The notes beneath the pieces were generated by a model. The model searched no databases, was not told the DNA's origin, and saw only the letters and a list, made by a program, of their open reading frames with translations. Shown here piece after piece: positions 1 to 7,540 of a DNA stretch of 55,826 nucleotides. The stretch's first letter is position 1. Every line of letters begins with the position of its first letter. The DNA is from Clostridia bacterium (GTDB lineage: Bacteria > Bacillota > Clostridia > Oscillospirales > CAG-272), in assembly GCA_017503105.1 (NCBI GenBank), contig JAFVTS010000036.1, forward strand, positions 1 through 55,826, read 5' to 3'. The position numbers and the translations under genes were made by a program.

Positions 1-79
1 GGTGTTCTCGCATATCCATTATAACACATATTTTGAATTCTGCACTATAACTTTTTTGTTTTGATCCCTTTTTTGCCAT
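1..79 (-). CDS. IS3-family transposase OrfA, N-terminal fragment (runs off the window)
   Basis: The start codon is the complement of 77-79. The first residues read MAKKGSKQKSYSAEFK, the lysine-rich start and YSxEFK motif of the helix-turn-helix OrfA protein of IS3-family elements, which binds the IS ends. About 26 codons are visible and remain open at base 2. A GGAGG ribosome-binding site sits 9 bases upstream inside the IS terminus. In intact elements OrfA is followed by the DDE integrase OrfB joined by a programmed frameshift; that part is not in this window. Confidence 0.65.
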   Translation of the reverse strand, partial: MAKKGSKQKSYSAEFKICVIMDMREH

Positions 80-125
80 AAAAATATGCACCTCCAAAAG
101 TGTCTAACTTTTGGGGTGCATATCA
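1..125 (-). mobile_element. Left end of an IS3-family (IS150-like) insertion sequence, truncated by the window edge
   Basis: Read on the minus strand, the element starts at base 125 with TGATATGCACCCCAAAAG, the TG-starting, ACCCCAAAAGTTAGACA-type terminus typical of IS3/IS150-group elements. It is followed by a short internal hairpin (arms 84-101 and 107-123), a ribosome-binding site (GGAGGTGCAT) and the start of a transposase OrfA-like reading frame at base 79. The rest of the element lies outside the window, so intactness and family subgroup cannot be judged. Family assignment rests on the end sequence plus the OrfA N-terminus. Confidence 0.7.
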
Positions 126-129
126 AAAT

Positions 130-226
130 CACCTCATCCGTCAGCTTCGCTGCCACCTTCCCCAGGAGGGGAAGGTTTTTTAACCCTCCCCCCGGGGAGG
201 GGGGACCGCGTTAGCGGTGGGTGAGG
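130..226. repeat. 97-bp GC-rich palindromic repeat, copy 1
   Basis: The unit begins CACCTCATCCGTCAGC and ends GCGGTGGGTGAGG. It contains a CCTTCCCC/GGGGAAGG hairpin, a poly-T/poly-A joint and a CCCTCCCC/GGGGAGGG hairpin, and its outer ends (CCTCA...TGAGG) pair with each other, so the whole unit is an imperfect palindrome. Units of this look are scattered through many gut Clostridia genomes as intergenic repeats. A second copy follows 21 bp later. Confidence 0.8.
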
Positions 227-247
227 TAAATTCACCTCTTCCGACTC

Positions 248-346
248 CACCTCATCCGTCAGCTTCGCTGCCACCTTCCCCAGGAGGGGAAGGTTTTTTA
301 ACCCTCCCCCCTTGGGGAGGGGGGACCGCGTTAGCGGTGGGTGAGG
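248..346. repeat. 99-bp GC-rich palindromic repeat, copy 2
   Basis: Direct copy of 130-226. It is identical over almost the whole length, with two extra T residues in the CCCTCCCC/GGGGAGG joint (CCCCCCTTGGGG instead of CCCCCCGGGG). The two copies lie head to tail between the IS3 left end and the terminator of the glutaminase-like gene. No protein-coding signal is seen in 126-400. Confidence 0.8.
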
Positions 347-403
347 AGAAGCCCTTTTTGAAAGACAAAGCCTCCCTCCGAACCGCCGATGTCGTTTTGT
401 AAT

Positions 404-447
404 AAAAATACGGTATACCTCTTTCGGATATACCGTATTCTTGTAAA
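404..447 (-). terminator. Terminator after the glutaminase-A-like gene
   Basis: The arms AATACGGTATA and TATACCGTATT form a perfect 11-bp stem around an 11-base loop. Read on the minus strand it lies about 70 bases past the stop codon at 518 and is followed by a moderately U-rich stretch (TTTTTATT), as expected for Rho-independent termination. Confidence 0.6.
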
Positions 448-517
448 GCCGTCCTTTAGAGTTGCACGCTGAAGGACGCTCCCGTTTGCTTCATTTTTTA
501 TATTATATATTTAACCG

Positions 518-2443
518 TTATTTCGCGCGCACGACTCCGCTTTCGTCGAGCATCTTTATGAAGAGACCGCCAATGACGCTTCTGTGTCTGAAGCCGACTA
601 CGCAAGCGGTCTTCGTGTCGTACCAATCCGTCATAGCGCATCTGTCGGGCGTTTCGTTATACGCGTGCCAAAGCGGAGCCACGTAGCGCTTGAACTGAGC
701 GAGGGTCTTTGACATCGTGGCGCACCAGACGAGCCAATCCGCTTTCGTGTAGTCACTTCTTGAGTCAAGGGGCATTCCGTACCTTTCGAATCTGTCGAAG
801 TTCGTTTCTATCTCTTCCTCGAATACACCGTCGGGGAAGACGCCCGTGCCCCATATCTTATCCCAGACGGCGTTGTATTTCATAGAGAAGGTGCCCTCTT
901 TATCAAAGGCGAGCTTGTAGGAGCCGTCCGCGTTTTTCGCTCTTTCGCACCAGCTTTTCGCTTTTTCTCTTGCAACCTTTGCGTATTTTTCCGATTCTTC
1001 GTCCCTGCCTAATATCTTCATCAGTATCGACATACCCTCGATGCCCATAATAGCCTTCAGGGTGAGGTTGCAGTTGTGGGCGAGGTGACCTGCGAAGTCG
1101 TCCGTGCAGAGCTGATTTTCGGGGTCGTCACCGTATTTAATAAGGTATTCGCACCAGCCGATGAGCGTGTCGATATGCCCCTTCGCAAAGTCCGCGCACC
1201 CGTCCGCGAGCGCTACGTTGGTTTCCATTATTATCATATTCCCGCATTCCTCGACGGGCATCTGCATATGAAGGGGATGCTCGCCCGTTTCGCGGTCAAG
1301 ACCGTAGACCTGACCGCAGACCTTTGGAAATCTGCCCGCGTCGTGGGGCGCAAAGTCGTATTTCCATTCCTCGCTCGCCGCGAATTTGTATATCGGGCGC
1401 ATCATACCCTTGACAAGCTCCGTGTTATAGCGGAGGAAGAGGGGTATCGAGGGGTAGGAAACGTCGACCGTTGCCGCGCAACCGTTTGAGAAGCATTCCT
1501 TTGAAATGAAGAGCAGCTCGCCGTTTTCGTCAACGGCTATCTTATGCGCCGCGAACGCCTGCCTGTAAGCGAGTGAGCAAAGGTCAGCGTACTTTTCTCC
1601 GCCCGCCATATAGCACTCGGCAAAGAGCTTGTCCGCAAAGTCGTCTGCGCGCTCCGAAAGCTCGAAATACTCTTCTGCCGCGTCTTTTATCGCTTTTTCT
1701 ATGGTTTTGCCGTCCTTGTTCCAATATGAAGTAAGATGCTTGCCGAAATAATTTATCGAGCGGACGTCGTCGTAAGCAAAGAGGAAAAGTCCGCGCTCGC
1801 CGCTTGTAAGTGCGCGCTCGACGGAGATCTTTTTGCCGACGTATTTTACCGTTTCGGGCTCAAGCGTCTTGCCGCCTACGGAGCACAGATAAAAGTAACC
1901 GTAATCTATTCTGAGGTCGTCACCGTCACGGGCGAGCACGTTTTGCACGCTGTTGCCCATTTTGATTGCCGCAATGCCGTCCGAACTCACGTCCTCGCAC
2001 ACGACGGGTGACTCCGCGCGGTGGTTGAGGCAAAGCTCGTCAAGCGCACTGACGGTAACGGACACGCCGTGCTCCCGTCCGTCCTTTGCCTCGAAGGACA
2101 CGTCCATATAAGAAACGGGGCGCGATATAAGCTCGGGAGAGTCGGGGAAGAGCGGGGTCATAAACTTTACGAAGAGCTTTATCTTTTCGTTTTCAAAGGT
2201 GTAGCGTGTTGAAAGGGCGTCGACGTCCATCTCGGTCTCTTCTATTACGTGACCTCTGTTGCGTATGCAACCGAGGAAACGGTATTCCTCGCCGTCTACC
2301 GTGACTGTTCCTTCTATGCCGTTGGTTTTTCCCGTCCAATGCTCCGTGCTTTTAGCGTACAGAAGCTCGTGCGGTGCCCAGACCGAAAAATAAGGGTCGC
2401 AGGTGATAAGGGGGATTGCGGGCGGTCTTAATTTCATTTTCAT
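518..2443 (-). CDS. Glutaminase-A-like protein (DUF4964/DUF5127/DUF4965/DUF1793 architecture)
   Basis: 641 residues starting MKMKLRPPAIPLITCDPYFS, the diagnostic N-terminus of the GtaA-like family (DUF4964: RPPAxPL...DPYFSxW), followed by a beta-rich DUF5127-like region (about 60-320) and an alpha-helical barrel corresponding to DUF4965/DUF1793 (about 330-630; NxxHCNLTLKAI-like helix and a WDKIWGTGVFP segment). Fungal members were described as extracellular glutaminases, but bacterial relatives lie in glycan-utilisation loci and their substrate is unproven. There is no signal peptide, so it is predicted cytoplasmic. It has its own promoter (2466-2495) and a GGAGAT ribosome-binding site. The AraC gene upstream on the same strand is the obvious candidate regulator. 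Family assignment is strong, function weak. Confidence 0.8.
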   Translation of the reverse strand: MKMKLRPPAIPLITCDPYFSVWAPHELLYAKSTEHWTGKTNGIEGTVTVDGEEYRFLGCIRNRGHVIEETEMDVDALSTRYTFENEKIKLFVKFMTPLFPDSPELISRPVSYMDVSFEAKDGREHGVSVTVSALDELCLNHRAESPVVCEDVSSDGIAAIKMGNSVQNVLARDGDDLRIDYGYFYLCSVGGKTLEPETVKYVGKKISVERALTSGERGLFLFAYDDVRSINYFGKHLTSYWNKDGKTIEKAIKDAAEEYFELSERADDFADKLFAECYMAGGEKYADLCSLAYRQAFAAHKIAVDENGELLFISKECFSNGCAATVDVSYPSIPLFLRYNTELVKGMMRPIYKFAASEEWKYDFAPHDAGRFPKVCGQVYGLDRETGEHPLHMQMPVEECGNMIIMETNVALADGCADFAKGHIDTLIGWCEYLIKYGDDPENQLCTDDFAGHLAHNCNLTLKAIMGIEGMSILMKILGRDEESEKYAKVAREKAKSWCERAKNADGSYKLAFDKEGTFSMKYNAVWDKIWGTGVFPDGVFEEEIETNFDRFERYGMPLDSRSDYTKADWLVWCATMSKTLAQFKRYVAPLWHAYNETPDRCAMTDWYDTKTACVVGFRHRSVIGGLFIKMLDESGVVRAK

Positions 2444-2465
2444 ATCTCCTTAGAATTTTTATTTT

Positions 2466-2495
2466 ATTTTATCACGCCGAAGTCCTTTATGTCAA
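2466..2495 (-). promoter_or_regulatory. SigA-type promoter of the glutaminase-A-like gene
   Basis: Minus strand: -35 TTGACA (2490-2495), 18-base spacer, -10 TAAAAT (2466-2471), about 20 bases upstream of the start codon. Confidence 0.6.
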
Positions 2496-2511
2496 TGCAA
2501 TATGTTTGCAT
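2495..2511. promoter_or_regulatory. Candidate operator palindrome
   Basis: ATGCAA-TATGT-TTGCAT, a perfect 6+6 inverted repeat abutting the upstream edge of the -35 box of the glutaminase-like gene. Position and symmetry suit a regulator site; the binding protein is unknown. Confidence 0.4.
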
Positions 2512-2544
2512 AAAAGTGTGAGATGTGCGCGGAGCGGCGCATTT

Positions 2545-3363
2545 TTAATGTATCTTCCCGTCGTAGGAAAAATACTTTTCAAGGCTTCTTTCTCTGTATT
2601 CGCTCGGAGTCTTTCCCACGGACGCTTTAAAGGCGTAATTGAAGTATGACTGTGACGAAAATCCGACAGCCGCCGCGATGCTTGCGATATCCATATTTTC
2701 GATAAGAAGCATCCCTTTTGCCTTTTCTATCCTGAGCTCGGAGAGATACTCGTTCGGAGTTTTTCCTATTGCTTTTTTGAATATACCGTGAAAATATACG
2801 GGTGAAAAATGCGCGTACGCCGCAATATCCTCAAGCGTGCACCTTTCGGCAAAATGCTCCTCTATGTAATCAAGTCCGCGGCTGACCGCGTCACGTCCGC
2901 CTCCTGCGAGCGTCCTTATCTGCGCCTGTCTTCTGCTGTCTTCCGCAAGAAGAGCTATGATCTCAAGGAATTTTGCGTGGCAGAGCAATTTGTCCGACCT
3001 GCTTTCCGCTGAGAGCATCTCGTGGATCGCCGAGGTGTATTTGTCGATTTTTTCGCTTATGAATTTTTCAAGAATGCCGTCGAGCACGCGGTCGATCTCC
3101 GAGCCCGTCGGACTCACCTTGAGATAGTGCGAGCGGAGCGGAAGCTCGGAATATCTTTCCGTCCCCGGCTTCACGCAGAGCACGCGCCCCGGGCGAATCT
3201 TGCAGGGCTCACCGTTTACGTAGGTCGTGCCGCACGGCTCGGTGTAAAATTCGATCTCGTAATTTTCAACGGTGTGCTTTTTCGTCAGCTTCTGGTTAGG
3301 GAAGGTCTTACCAGAGTCGAAAATTCCGAATCCGTATTTTCCGTCTTTTATTTCCACGTTCAT
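2545..3363 (-). CDS. AraC-family transcriptional regulator
   Basis: 272 residues. The N-terminal half (about 1-160) resembles an effector/cupin-like domain; the C-terminal 100 residues carry the two helix-turn-helix motifs of AraC/XylS proteins (RGLDYIEEHF...LEDIAAYAHFSPVYFHGIFKK, then IASIAAAVGFSSQSYFNYAFK...GKTPSEYR). It probably senses a sugar or glycan breakdown product in the cytoplasm and activates neighbouring genes. It lies upstream of the glutaminase-like gene on the same strand and divergent from the GH16 operon, with 184 bp between, so either could be its target. Domain identity is clear; the ligand is not visible. Confidence 0.9.
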   Translation of the reverse strand: MNVEIKDGKYGFGIFDSGKTFPNQKLTKKHTVENYEIEFYTEPCGTTYVNGEPCKIRPGRVLCVKPGTERYSELPLRSHYLKVSPTGSEIDRVLDGILEKFISEKIDKYTSAIHEMLSAESRSDKLLCHAKFLEIIALLAEDSRRQAQIRTLAGGGRDAVSRGLDYIEEHFAERCTLEDIAAYAHFSPVYFHGIFKKAIGKTPNEYLSELRIEKAKGMLLIENMDIASIAAAVGFSSQSYFNYAFKASVGKTPSEYRERSLEKYFSYDGKIH

Positions 3364-3409
3364 TTTTTTGCTCCGAATTAAAAAGTAAGATTTCTAAAAA
3401 ATAAAGAAA

Positions 3410-3473
3410 GAAACACGCTTTCCCAAAAGGAAGATAATTGCTATAATAAAATAAGAAAAATCAACGTGTTTTC
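3410..3473 (+). promoter_or_regulatory. Candidate GH16 operon promoter flanked by inverted half-sites
   Basis: An extended -10 (TGcTATAAT, 3439-3447) with a poor -35 lies about 95 bases before the GH16 start. It is bracketed by GAAACACG (3410-3417) and the near-complementary CGTGTTTTC (3465-3473). A weak -35 plus flanking half-sites fits an activator- or repressor-controlled promoter, possibly the adjacent AraC protein. This is inference from pattern only. Confidence 0.35.
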
Positions 3474-3547
3474 GCTAGTTACAGTATAACATTTATTTTT
3501 TGATTTGTAAATATGTTTTTGAAAAAAGATAAACGGAGAAGAGAATA

Positions 3548-4369
3548 ATGAATACTTACGGTATAGAGGGGCACGAGCCGAGTATTTTGCCGAGCGGAAA
3601 GAAATTTAAGCTCGTTTGGGCTGACGAATTTGACGGCACAGAGCTTGACAGAACGAAATGGGACTATCGCCTTTCAATGATGCAGAAGATGCATCCCGCT
3701 TGGAGTGATAAGGGCGTGCGTCTTGACGGAGAGGGAAACTGCGTTTTCACGGTGATAGAGGACGAAAACGGCAACCCCGTGTCTTCACAGCTTCAAACGG
3801 GGTACAACTTTATGGATCAGCCGCTTGAAAAAACGGCGTTTTACAACGACCATCTTCAGTGGACGGTAGGAAAGCTGAGGGAGGATAAGTTTACTAAAAA
3901 ATACGGTTATTTTGAGTGCCGTTGCCGCCTTCAGAGCAAGGATGGGTGGTGGAGCGCGTTCTGGATCCAATCGCCGATAATTGGAGCGTCGCTCGATCCT
4001 GAAAAGACGGGCATTGAAATTGATATTATGGAATGCTTCAAGCCGGGTACCATCGCGGGACACAACGCCTTTTGGGGCGGTTACGGCTTGGACAGGCAAT
4101 ATAAAAGAGTTGGAGGCAAGGACGTTTCACGGGAAGCGTGGCACACCTTCGGTCTTCTTTGGGACGAGAGCGGATATACTTTTTACGTTGACGGTGAAGA
4201 GGACGGAAGAATAACCGAGCCCGTTTCCAAAACGCCTCAGTTTATTTTGATATCAACCGAGGTTCAAGGCTATCGGCGTGAGGACCACACCCCCACGAAA
4301 GAGGCACGCGCCGCCGTTGGCGACACCTTCCTTGTTGATTACGTCAGAGTTTTTGATATTATTGAATAG
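3548..4369 (+). CDS. Family GH16 glycoside hydrolase (laminarinase/beta-glucanase-like), cytoplasmic
   Basis: 273 residues. The GH16 hallmark E-x-D-x-x-E is present as EIDIME (nucleophile Glu157, Asp159, acid/base Glu162), preceded by the typical KYGYFECRCRLQ strand and WWSAFWIQ aromatic cleft residues, and followed by FHTFGLLW-type and FYVDG segments. It probably cleaves beta-1,3/1,4-linked glucans or galactans by a retaining mechanism; the subfamily cannot be fixed by eye. It lacks a signal peptide, so it would act on imported oligosaccharides. It is the first gene of a three-gene operon (17 bases to the next start) with an enolase-superfamily dehydratase and an SDR, which suggests degradation of an acidic or oxidised sugar. 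The GGAGAAGAGAATA ribosome-binding region supports this start. Confidence 0.88.
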   Translation: MNTYGIEGHEPSILPSGKKFKLVWADEFDGTELDRTKWDYRLSMMQKMHPAWSDKGVRLDGEGNCVFTVIEDENGNPVSSQLQTGYNFMDQPLEKTAFYNDHLQWTVGKLREDKFTKKYGYFECRCRLQSKDGWWSAFWIQSPIIGASLDPEKTGIEIDIMECFKPGTIAGHNAFWGGYGLDRQYKRVGGKDVSREAWHTFGLLWDESGYTFYVDGEEDGRITEPVSKTPQFILISTEVQGYRREDHTPTKEARAAVGDTFLVDYVRVFDIIE

Positions 4370-4386
4370 CTAAAAAGGAGAGAAAA

Positions 4387-5547
4387 ATGAAGATCATCGA
4401 CGTCAAGCCTTTCGTTGTTGACTGCTTCCGCACGAATTGGGCATTTGTAAAAATTTACACCGACGAGGGTATCACGGGTGTTGGAGAGGGAACTCTTGAA
4501 TACAAGGAAAAAGCCTTCCTCGGCGCACTTGAGCACATTAAGGAATATCTTCTCGGTCAAGATCCCCGCGACATTGAGAAGCATTGGCACACGATCTACC
4601 GCGATGCGTATTGGCGCGGCGGCCCCGTTCTTATGAGCGCGCTTTCCGCCGTTGAGTGCGCCCTTTGGGATATTCTCGGAAAGTCCTTGAACGTCCCCGT
4701 GTACACCCTTCTCGGAGGCAAATACCACGACAAGGTAAGGATTTACGTAAACGGTTGGTTTGCGGGAGCAAAGGAACCCGAGGAGTTTGCCGAGAAGGCG
4801 AAGATCGCCGTCAAGCGCGGCGTCAGTGCGATGAAATGGGACCCCTTCGGCAAGAACTATCTTCAGATATCGAACGCCGAGCTTGGCAAGGCGCTTCGCA
4901 ACGTTGCCGCCGTCCGCGAGGCTGTTGGCGACGAGGTGGATCTTCTTATCGAGGGACACGGCAGATTTGACGTTCCGACAGCTACGAGAATAGCAAAGGA
5001 GCTTGAGCAGTTCCGTCCGATGTTCTTTGAAGAGCCCGTTCCGCCCGACAACCTTGAAGCCCTCGCGGCGGTGAGGGCAAAATCGCCCGTTCCGATCTCT
5101 GCAGGGGAGAGGCTTTACAGCCGCTGGGATTACAGGAAGCTCTTCGATATCCGCGCCGCCGATTATATACAGCCCGACATTTCACACGCGGGTGGTATTT
5201 CTGAGCTTAAAAAGATCGCCGCCGAGGCGGAAACGCATTATATCCCCTTCGCGCCTCACAATCCTTCGGGTCCCGTTGCCAACGCCGCAACGCTTCAGCT
5301 CGCCGCAGCCTGCCCGAACTTCTGTATTCTTGAGATTATGTATTCCGACGTCGAGTGGCGCGGGGACGTTACCACGGAGAGCCTTGAGTACGCCGACGGA
5401 TATATCAAGATACCCGATAGGCCCGGACTTGGAATTGAGATCAACGAGGAGGAGTGCTTGAAGCATCCCTACAAGCCGCATACTCTTCGCCATTATACGG
5501 GTCAGCTCACCAATATAAGACCCGCAAAGAGCGAATTTTATTTCTGA
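4387..5547 (+). CDS. Mandelate racemase/muconate lactonizing-type enolase-superfamily dehydratase (galactonate-dehydratase-like)
   Basis: 386 residues, full length for the family. N-terminal capping domain (1-115) and a (beta/alpha)7 barrel. Metal ligands are Glu189 (in IEGHGRF), Glu215 (FFEEPVPPDN) and Glu241 (ISAGERLYSR); His191 and His291 (APHNPSGPV) are the likely general acid/base residues, as in DgoD-type sugar acid dehydratases. The first metal ligand is Glu where DgoD has Asp. Expected chemistry is dehydration or cycloisomerisation of an aldonic acid. It is translated after GH16 (AAAAGGAGAGAAAA site) and followed by an SDR, giving a likely hydrolase - dehydrogenase - dehydratase route for one sugar. 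The exact substrate is not inferable. Confidence 0.85.
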   Translation: MKIIDVKPFVVDCFRTNWAFVKIYTDEGITGVGEGTLEYKEKAFLGALEHIKEYLLGQDPRDIEKHWHTIYRDAYWRGGPVLMSALSAVECALWDILGKSLNVPVYTLLGGKYHDKVRIYVNGWFAGAKEPEEFAEKAKIAVKRGVSAMKWDPFGKNYLQISNAELGKALRNVAAVREAVGDEVDLLIEGHGRFDVPTATRIAKELEQFRPMFFEEPVPPDNLEALAAVRAKSPVPISAGERLYSRWDYRKLFDIRAADYIQPDISHAGGISELKKIAAEAETHYIPFAPHNPSGPVANAATLQLAAACPNFCILEIMYSDVEWRGDVTTESLEYADGYIKIPDRPGLGIEINEEECLKHPYKPHTLRHYTGQLTNIRPAKSEFYF

Positions 5548-5564
5548 TTTTAAGGAGTGAAAAA

Positions 5565-6338
5565 ATGAAAACAGCTTTTATAACGGGTGCGACCGTAAAT
5601 ACGGGCTTTGGCATCGCGGAAAAATTTCTCTCGGAGGGGTGGCGCGCCGTCATTACCTCAAGAAAAGAGGAACAACTCACGGAAGCGCTCAGGACGCTCG
5701 GTGAAAAATACGGAAAAGAAAACGTTTCGGGCTACGTTACCGACGTCGTTCGCGCCGACAACACGATAGACGAGGATTATCTCGACTTTATCTTTGACGA
5801 CCTTGATAAAAAGGGGATAACCGTTGACTGCCTCGTTCTTAACGCCGCAAATCTCGGAATCAGACAGCGCATATTCGAAAATTCTCTTTCCGATTTCATA
5901 AACGTGATAAACACCAACGTCGTGATGAATTACGCGCTTATCGAACGCGCCGCTCTTCGTATGAAGGAAAAGGGCGAGGGGTCGATAGTATTTATAAATT
6001 CGAATACCGCCTATCGCGCGATTCCCGACAGAATTGCCTATTCAACTTCAAAGAGCGCTCAGCTCGGTATGATGCGCGCGCTTGCTCTTGATCTCGGAAA
6101 GTACAATATTCGCGTAAACGCCGTTCTTCCGGGTATGATAAAGACCGACCGCTGGCAGAATAACTACAACGACTGCAGAAACGCGCTCTCAAATTATACG
6201 CCGCTCGGAGATATTGCCGAGTTTGCCGATATTGCCGACGCGGTTTGGTATTTTGCCGCTCACGCGAGAAATACCACGGGCGCCGAGCTCGTCGTTGACG
6301 GCGGAAATATGATCCAGCTCTACCCGATAGTTCCTTAA
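5565..6338 (+). CDS. Short-chain dehydrogenase/reductase (SDR family)
   Basis: 257 residues from the ATG after TAAGGAGTGAAAAA; a longer in-frame extension upstream would overlap the dehydratase and is not conserved-looking. Rossmann fold with the cofactor loop TGATVNTGFG (7-16), an LNAAN motif (93-97) in place of NNAG, catalytic Ser146, Tyr159 and Lys163 (YSTSK) and the C-terminal GMIKTD and VVDGGNM elements. It reduces or oxidises a hydroxyl/keto group with NAD(P). Last gene of the GH16 operon, ended by a strong terminator at 6375. Likely a sugar or sugar-acid oxidoreductase from context (inference). Confidence 0.88.
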   Translation: MKTAFITGATVNTGFGIAEKFLSEGWRAVITSRKEEQLTEALRTLGEKYGKENVSGYVTDVVRADNTIDEDYLDFIFDDLDKKGITVDCLVLNAANLGIRQRIFENSLSDFINVINTNVVMNYALIERAALRMKEKGEGSIVFINSNTAYRAIPDRIAYSTSKSAQLGMMRALALDLGKYNIRVNAVLPGMIKTDRWQNNYNDCRNALSNYTPLGDIAEFADIADAVWYFAAHARNTTGAELVVDGGNMIQLYPIVP

Positions 6339-6374
6339 CCGTAAAGGTGCTCTCGCGCCCGAAGATAAGCGAAT

Positions 6375-6412
6375 AAAAAACGGAAGTCGCCACACTTCCG
6401 TTTTTTATTTTT
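6375..6412 (+). terminator. Rho-independent terminator of the GH16 operon
   Basis: AAAAAACGGAAGT / ACTTCCGTTTTTT stem with a 6-base loop followed by TTTTTTATTTTT. Confidence 0.9.
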
Positions 6413-6482
6413 GGAATTTACATATATTTCATTGATTTTTTGCCGTCCCAGGTATATAATTAAGTAAAAAGGAGGTTTGTGT

Positions 6483-7487
6483 ATGAAAAGGAAAATACTG
6501 TCGCTCGTTCTTCTGACGGCGCTTTTCGTGTCGCTTATGACCTCCTGTTTGTTTTCGGGCGAGTACGAGGTGACTTACGATTACGCGGGTGCTCGCGATA
6601 ACGTGACCGTAACGGTAGCGGAGGGCTCGCTTCTGCCCGAGGCTTTGCCGACGAGGGAGGGGTACGTGTTCGGCGGATGGTATACCGACGCCGCGTATTC
6701 GTCAACTTACGATTTTTCAAAGCCTGTCACGGAGGACTTCACCGTCTACGCCAAGTGGATCCCGAAGACTCTGTCCGAGGTCGATTACGTTGCTCTTATA
6801 AACGGCATTCCCGACGCTCCCGTTCGTGCAACGGTGAGGCTTACCGTTGAAAAATACGACGTGAAGCAGGAGAGCAGTGGGCTTTTCGGAGGCATTATAG
6901 CTTCAAAAACAAACGTTGGCACTTCAACGGGCAGCGGAGTCGTTTATGCCGAGGAGGCGGGATATTATTACTGCCTTACGAATAATCACGTCGTTGCAAA
7001 AGGCAAAAAGACCAACGCCGATATAACGGTGACGGACTATCAGGCGATATCGTACACCGCCGAGCTGGTTTGCGCCGACGCGAATTACGACCTCGCCGTC
7101 GTGAAGTTCAAGAAAAACGTGGCGGAGCCGCTCAGATGCGTTGAAATAGAGAGGGCTGACACGGCACTCGGTGAAACCGTCATCGCGATAGGCGCTCCGA
7201 GCGGACAGCTTAACGCGGTAACGCTTGGAGTTGTGAAGGGCGTCGGCAAGATCGCGACCGACGGTGATAAAACGGATATAAGCAACGTCACCTTCCCCGT
7301 GATCCAACACACCGCGCCTATTGACAGCGGCTCTTCGGGCGGCGTGCTCTTGAATTCCGAGTACAGATTGATAGGAATAAATTACGCGGCGGCAACGGAA
7401 AAGGGCGAGGGAAGCTATGCCTTTGGATGTGCCGTTCCGACGGAGAAGATAATAGAGTTCTTGACGGCGAACGCGCTTTTGAAATAA
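6483..7487 (+). CDS. Secreted lipoprotein: InlB-type repeat plus trypsin-like (HtrA-type) serine protease
   Basis: 334 residues from ATG 6483; GGAGG at 6471-6475 is spaced for this ATG, not for the upstream in-frame TTG. The signal peptide ends in LMTSC with Cys22 as the probable lipidation site. Residues 28-93 form one Listeria-Bacteroides (InlB B) repeat (EGYVFGGWYTDAA...FTVYAKW), a small beta-grasp adhesion/spacer domain. Residues 135-330 are a trypsin-like domain with the triad His169 (TNNHVV), Asp203 (NYDLAVV) and Ser285 (GSSGG). No PDZ domain follows, unlike DegP. It probably cleaves proteins at the cell surface; the N-terminal repeat before the protease is an unusual order. Monocistronic between two terminators. 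Confidence 0.85.
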   Translation: MKRKILSLVLLTALFVSLMTSCLFSGEYEVTYDYAGARDNVTVTVAEGSLLPEALPTREGYVFGGWYTDAAYSSTYDFSKPVTEDFTVYAKWIPKTLSEVDYVALINGIPDAPVRATVRLTVEKYDVKQESSGLFGGIIASKTNVGTSTGSGVVYAEEAGYYYCLTNNHVVAKGKKTNADITVTDYQAISYTAELVCADANYDLAVVKFKKNVAEPLRCVEIERADTALGETVIAIGAPSGQLNAVTLGVVKGVGKIATDGDKTDISNVTFPVIQHTAPIDSGSSGGVLLNSEYRLIGINYAAATEKGEGSYAFGCAVPTEKIIEFLTANALLK

Positions 7488-7502
7488 CGCTGAAATTTAA
7501 CA

Positions 7503-7540
7503 CGCCCCCCGACTTTTACGTCGGAGGGCGCACTTTTTTT
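7503..7540. terminator. Bidirectional terminator between the protease and GH2 genes
   Basis: CGCC(CCC)CGAC / GTCG(GA)GGGCG stem around TTTTA, then a run of seven T residues on the plus strand; it abuts the stop of the convergent GH2 gene. Confidence 0.8.

Noticed and set aside
130-346. Possible CRISPR array
   Set aside because: Only two 97-99 bp units with a 21-bp gap and strong internal hairpins; not a repeat-spacer pattern and no cas genes.
217-402. Pro/Gly-rich small frame in the leading repeats
   Set aside because: It is the translation of the 99-bp palindromic repeat; repeat DNA, not a gene.
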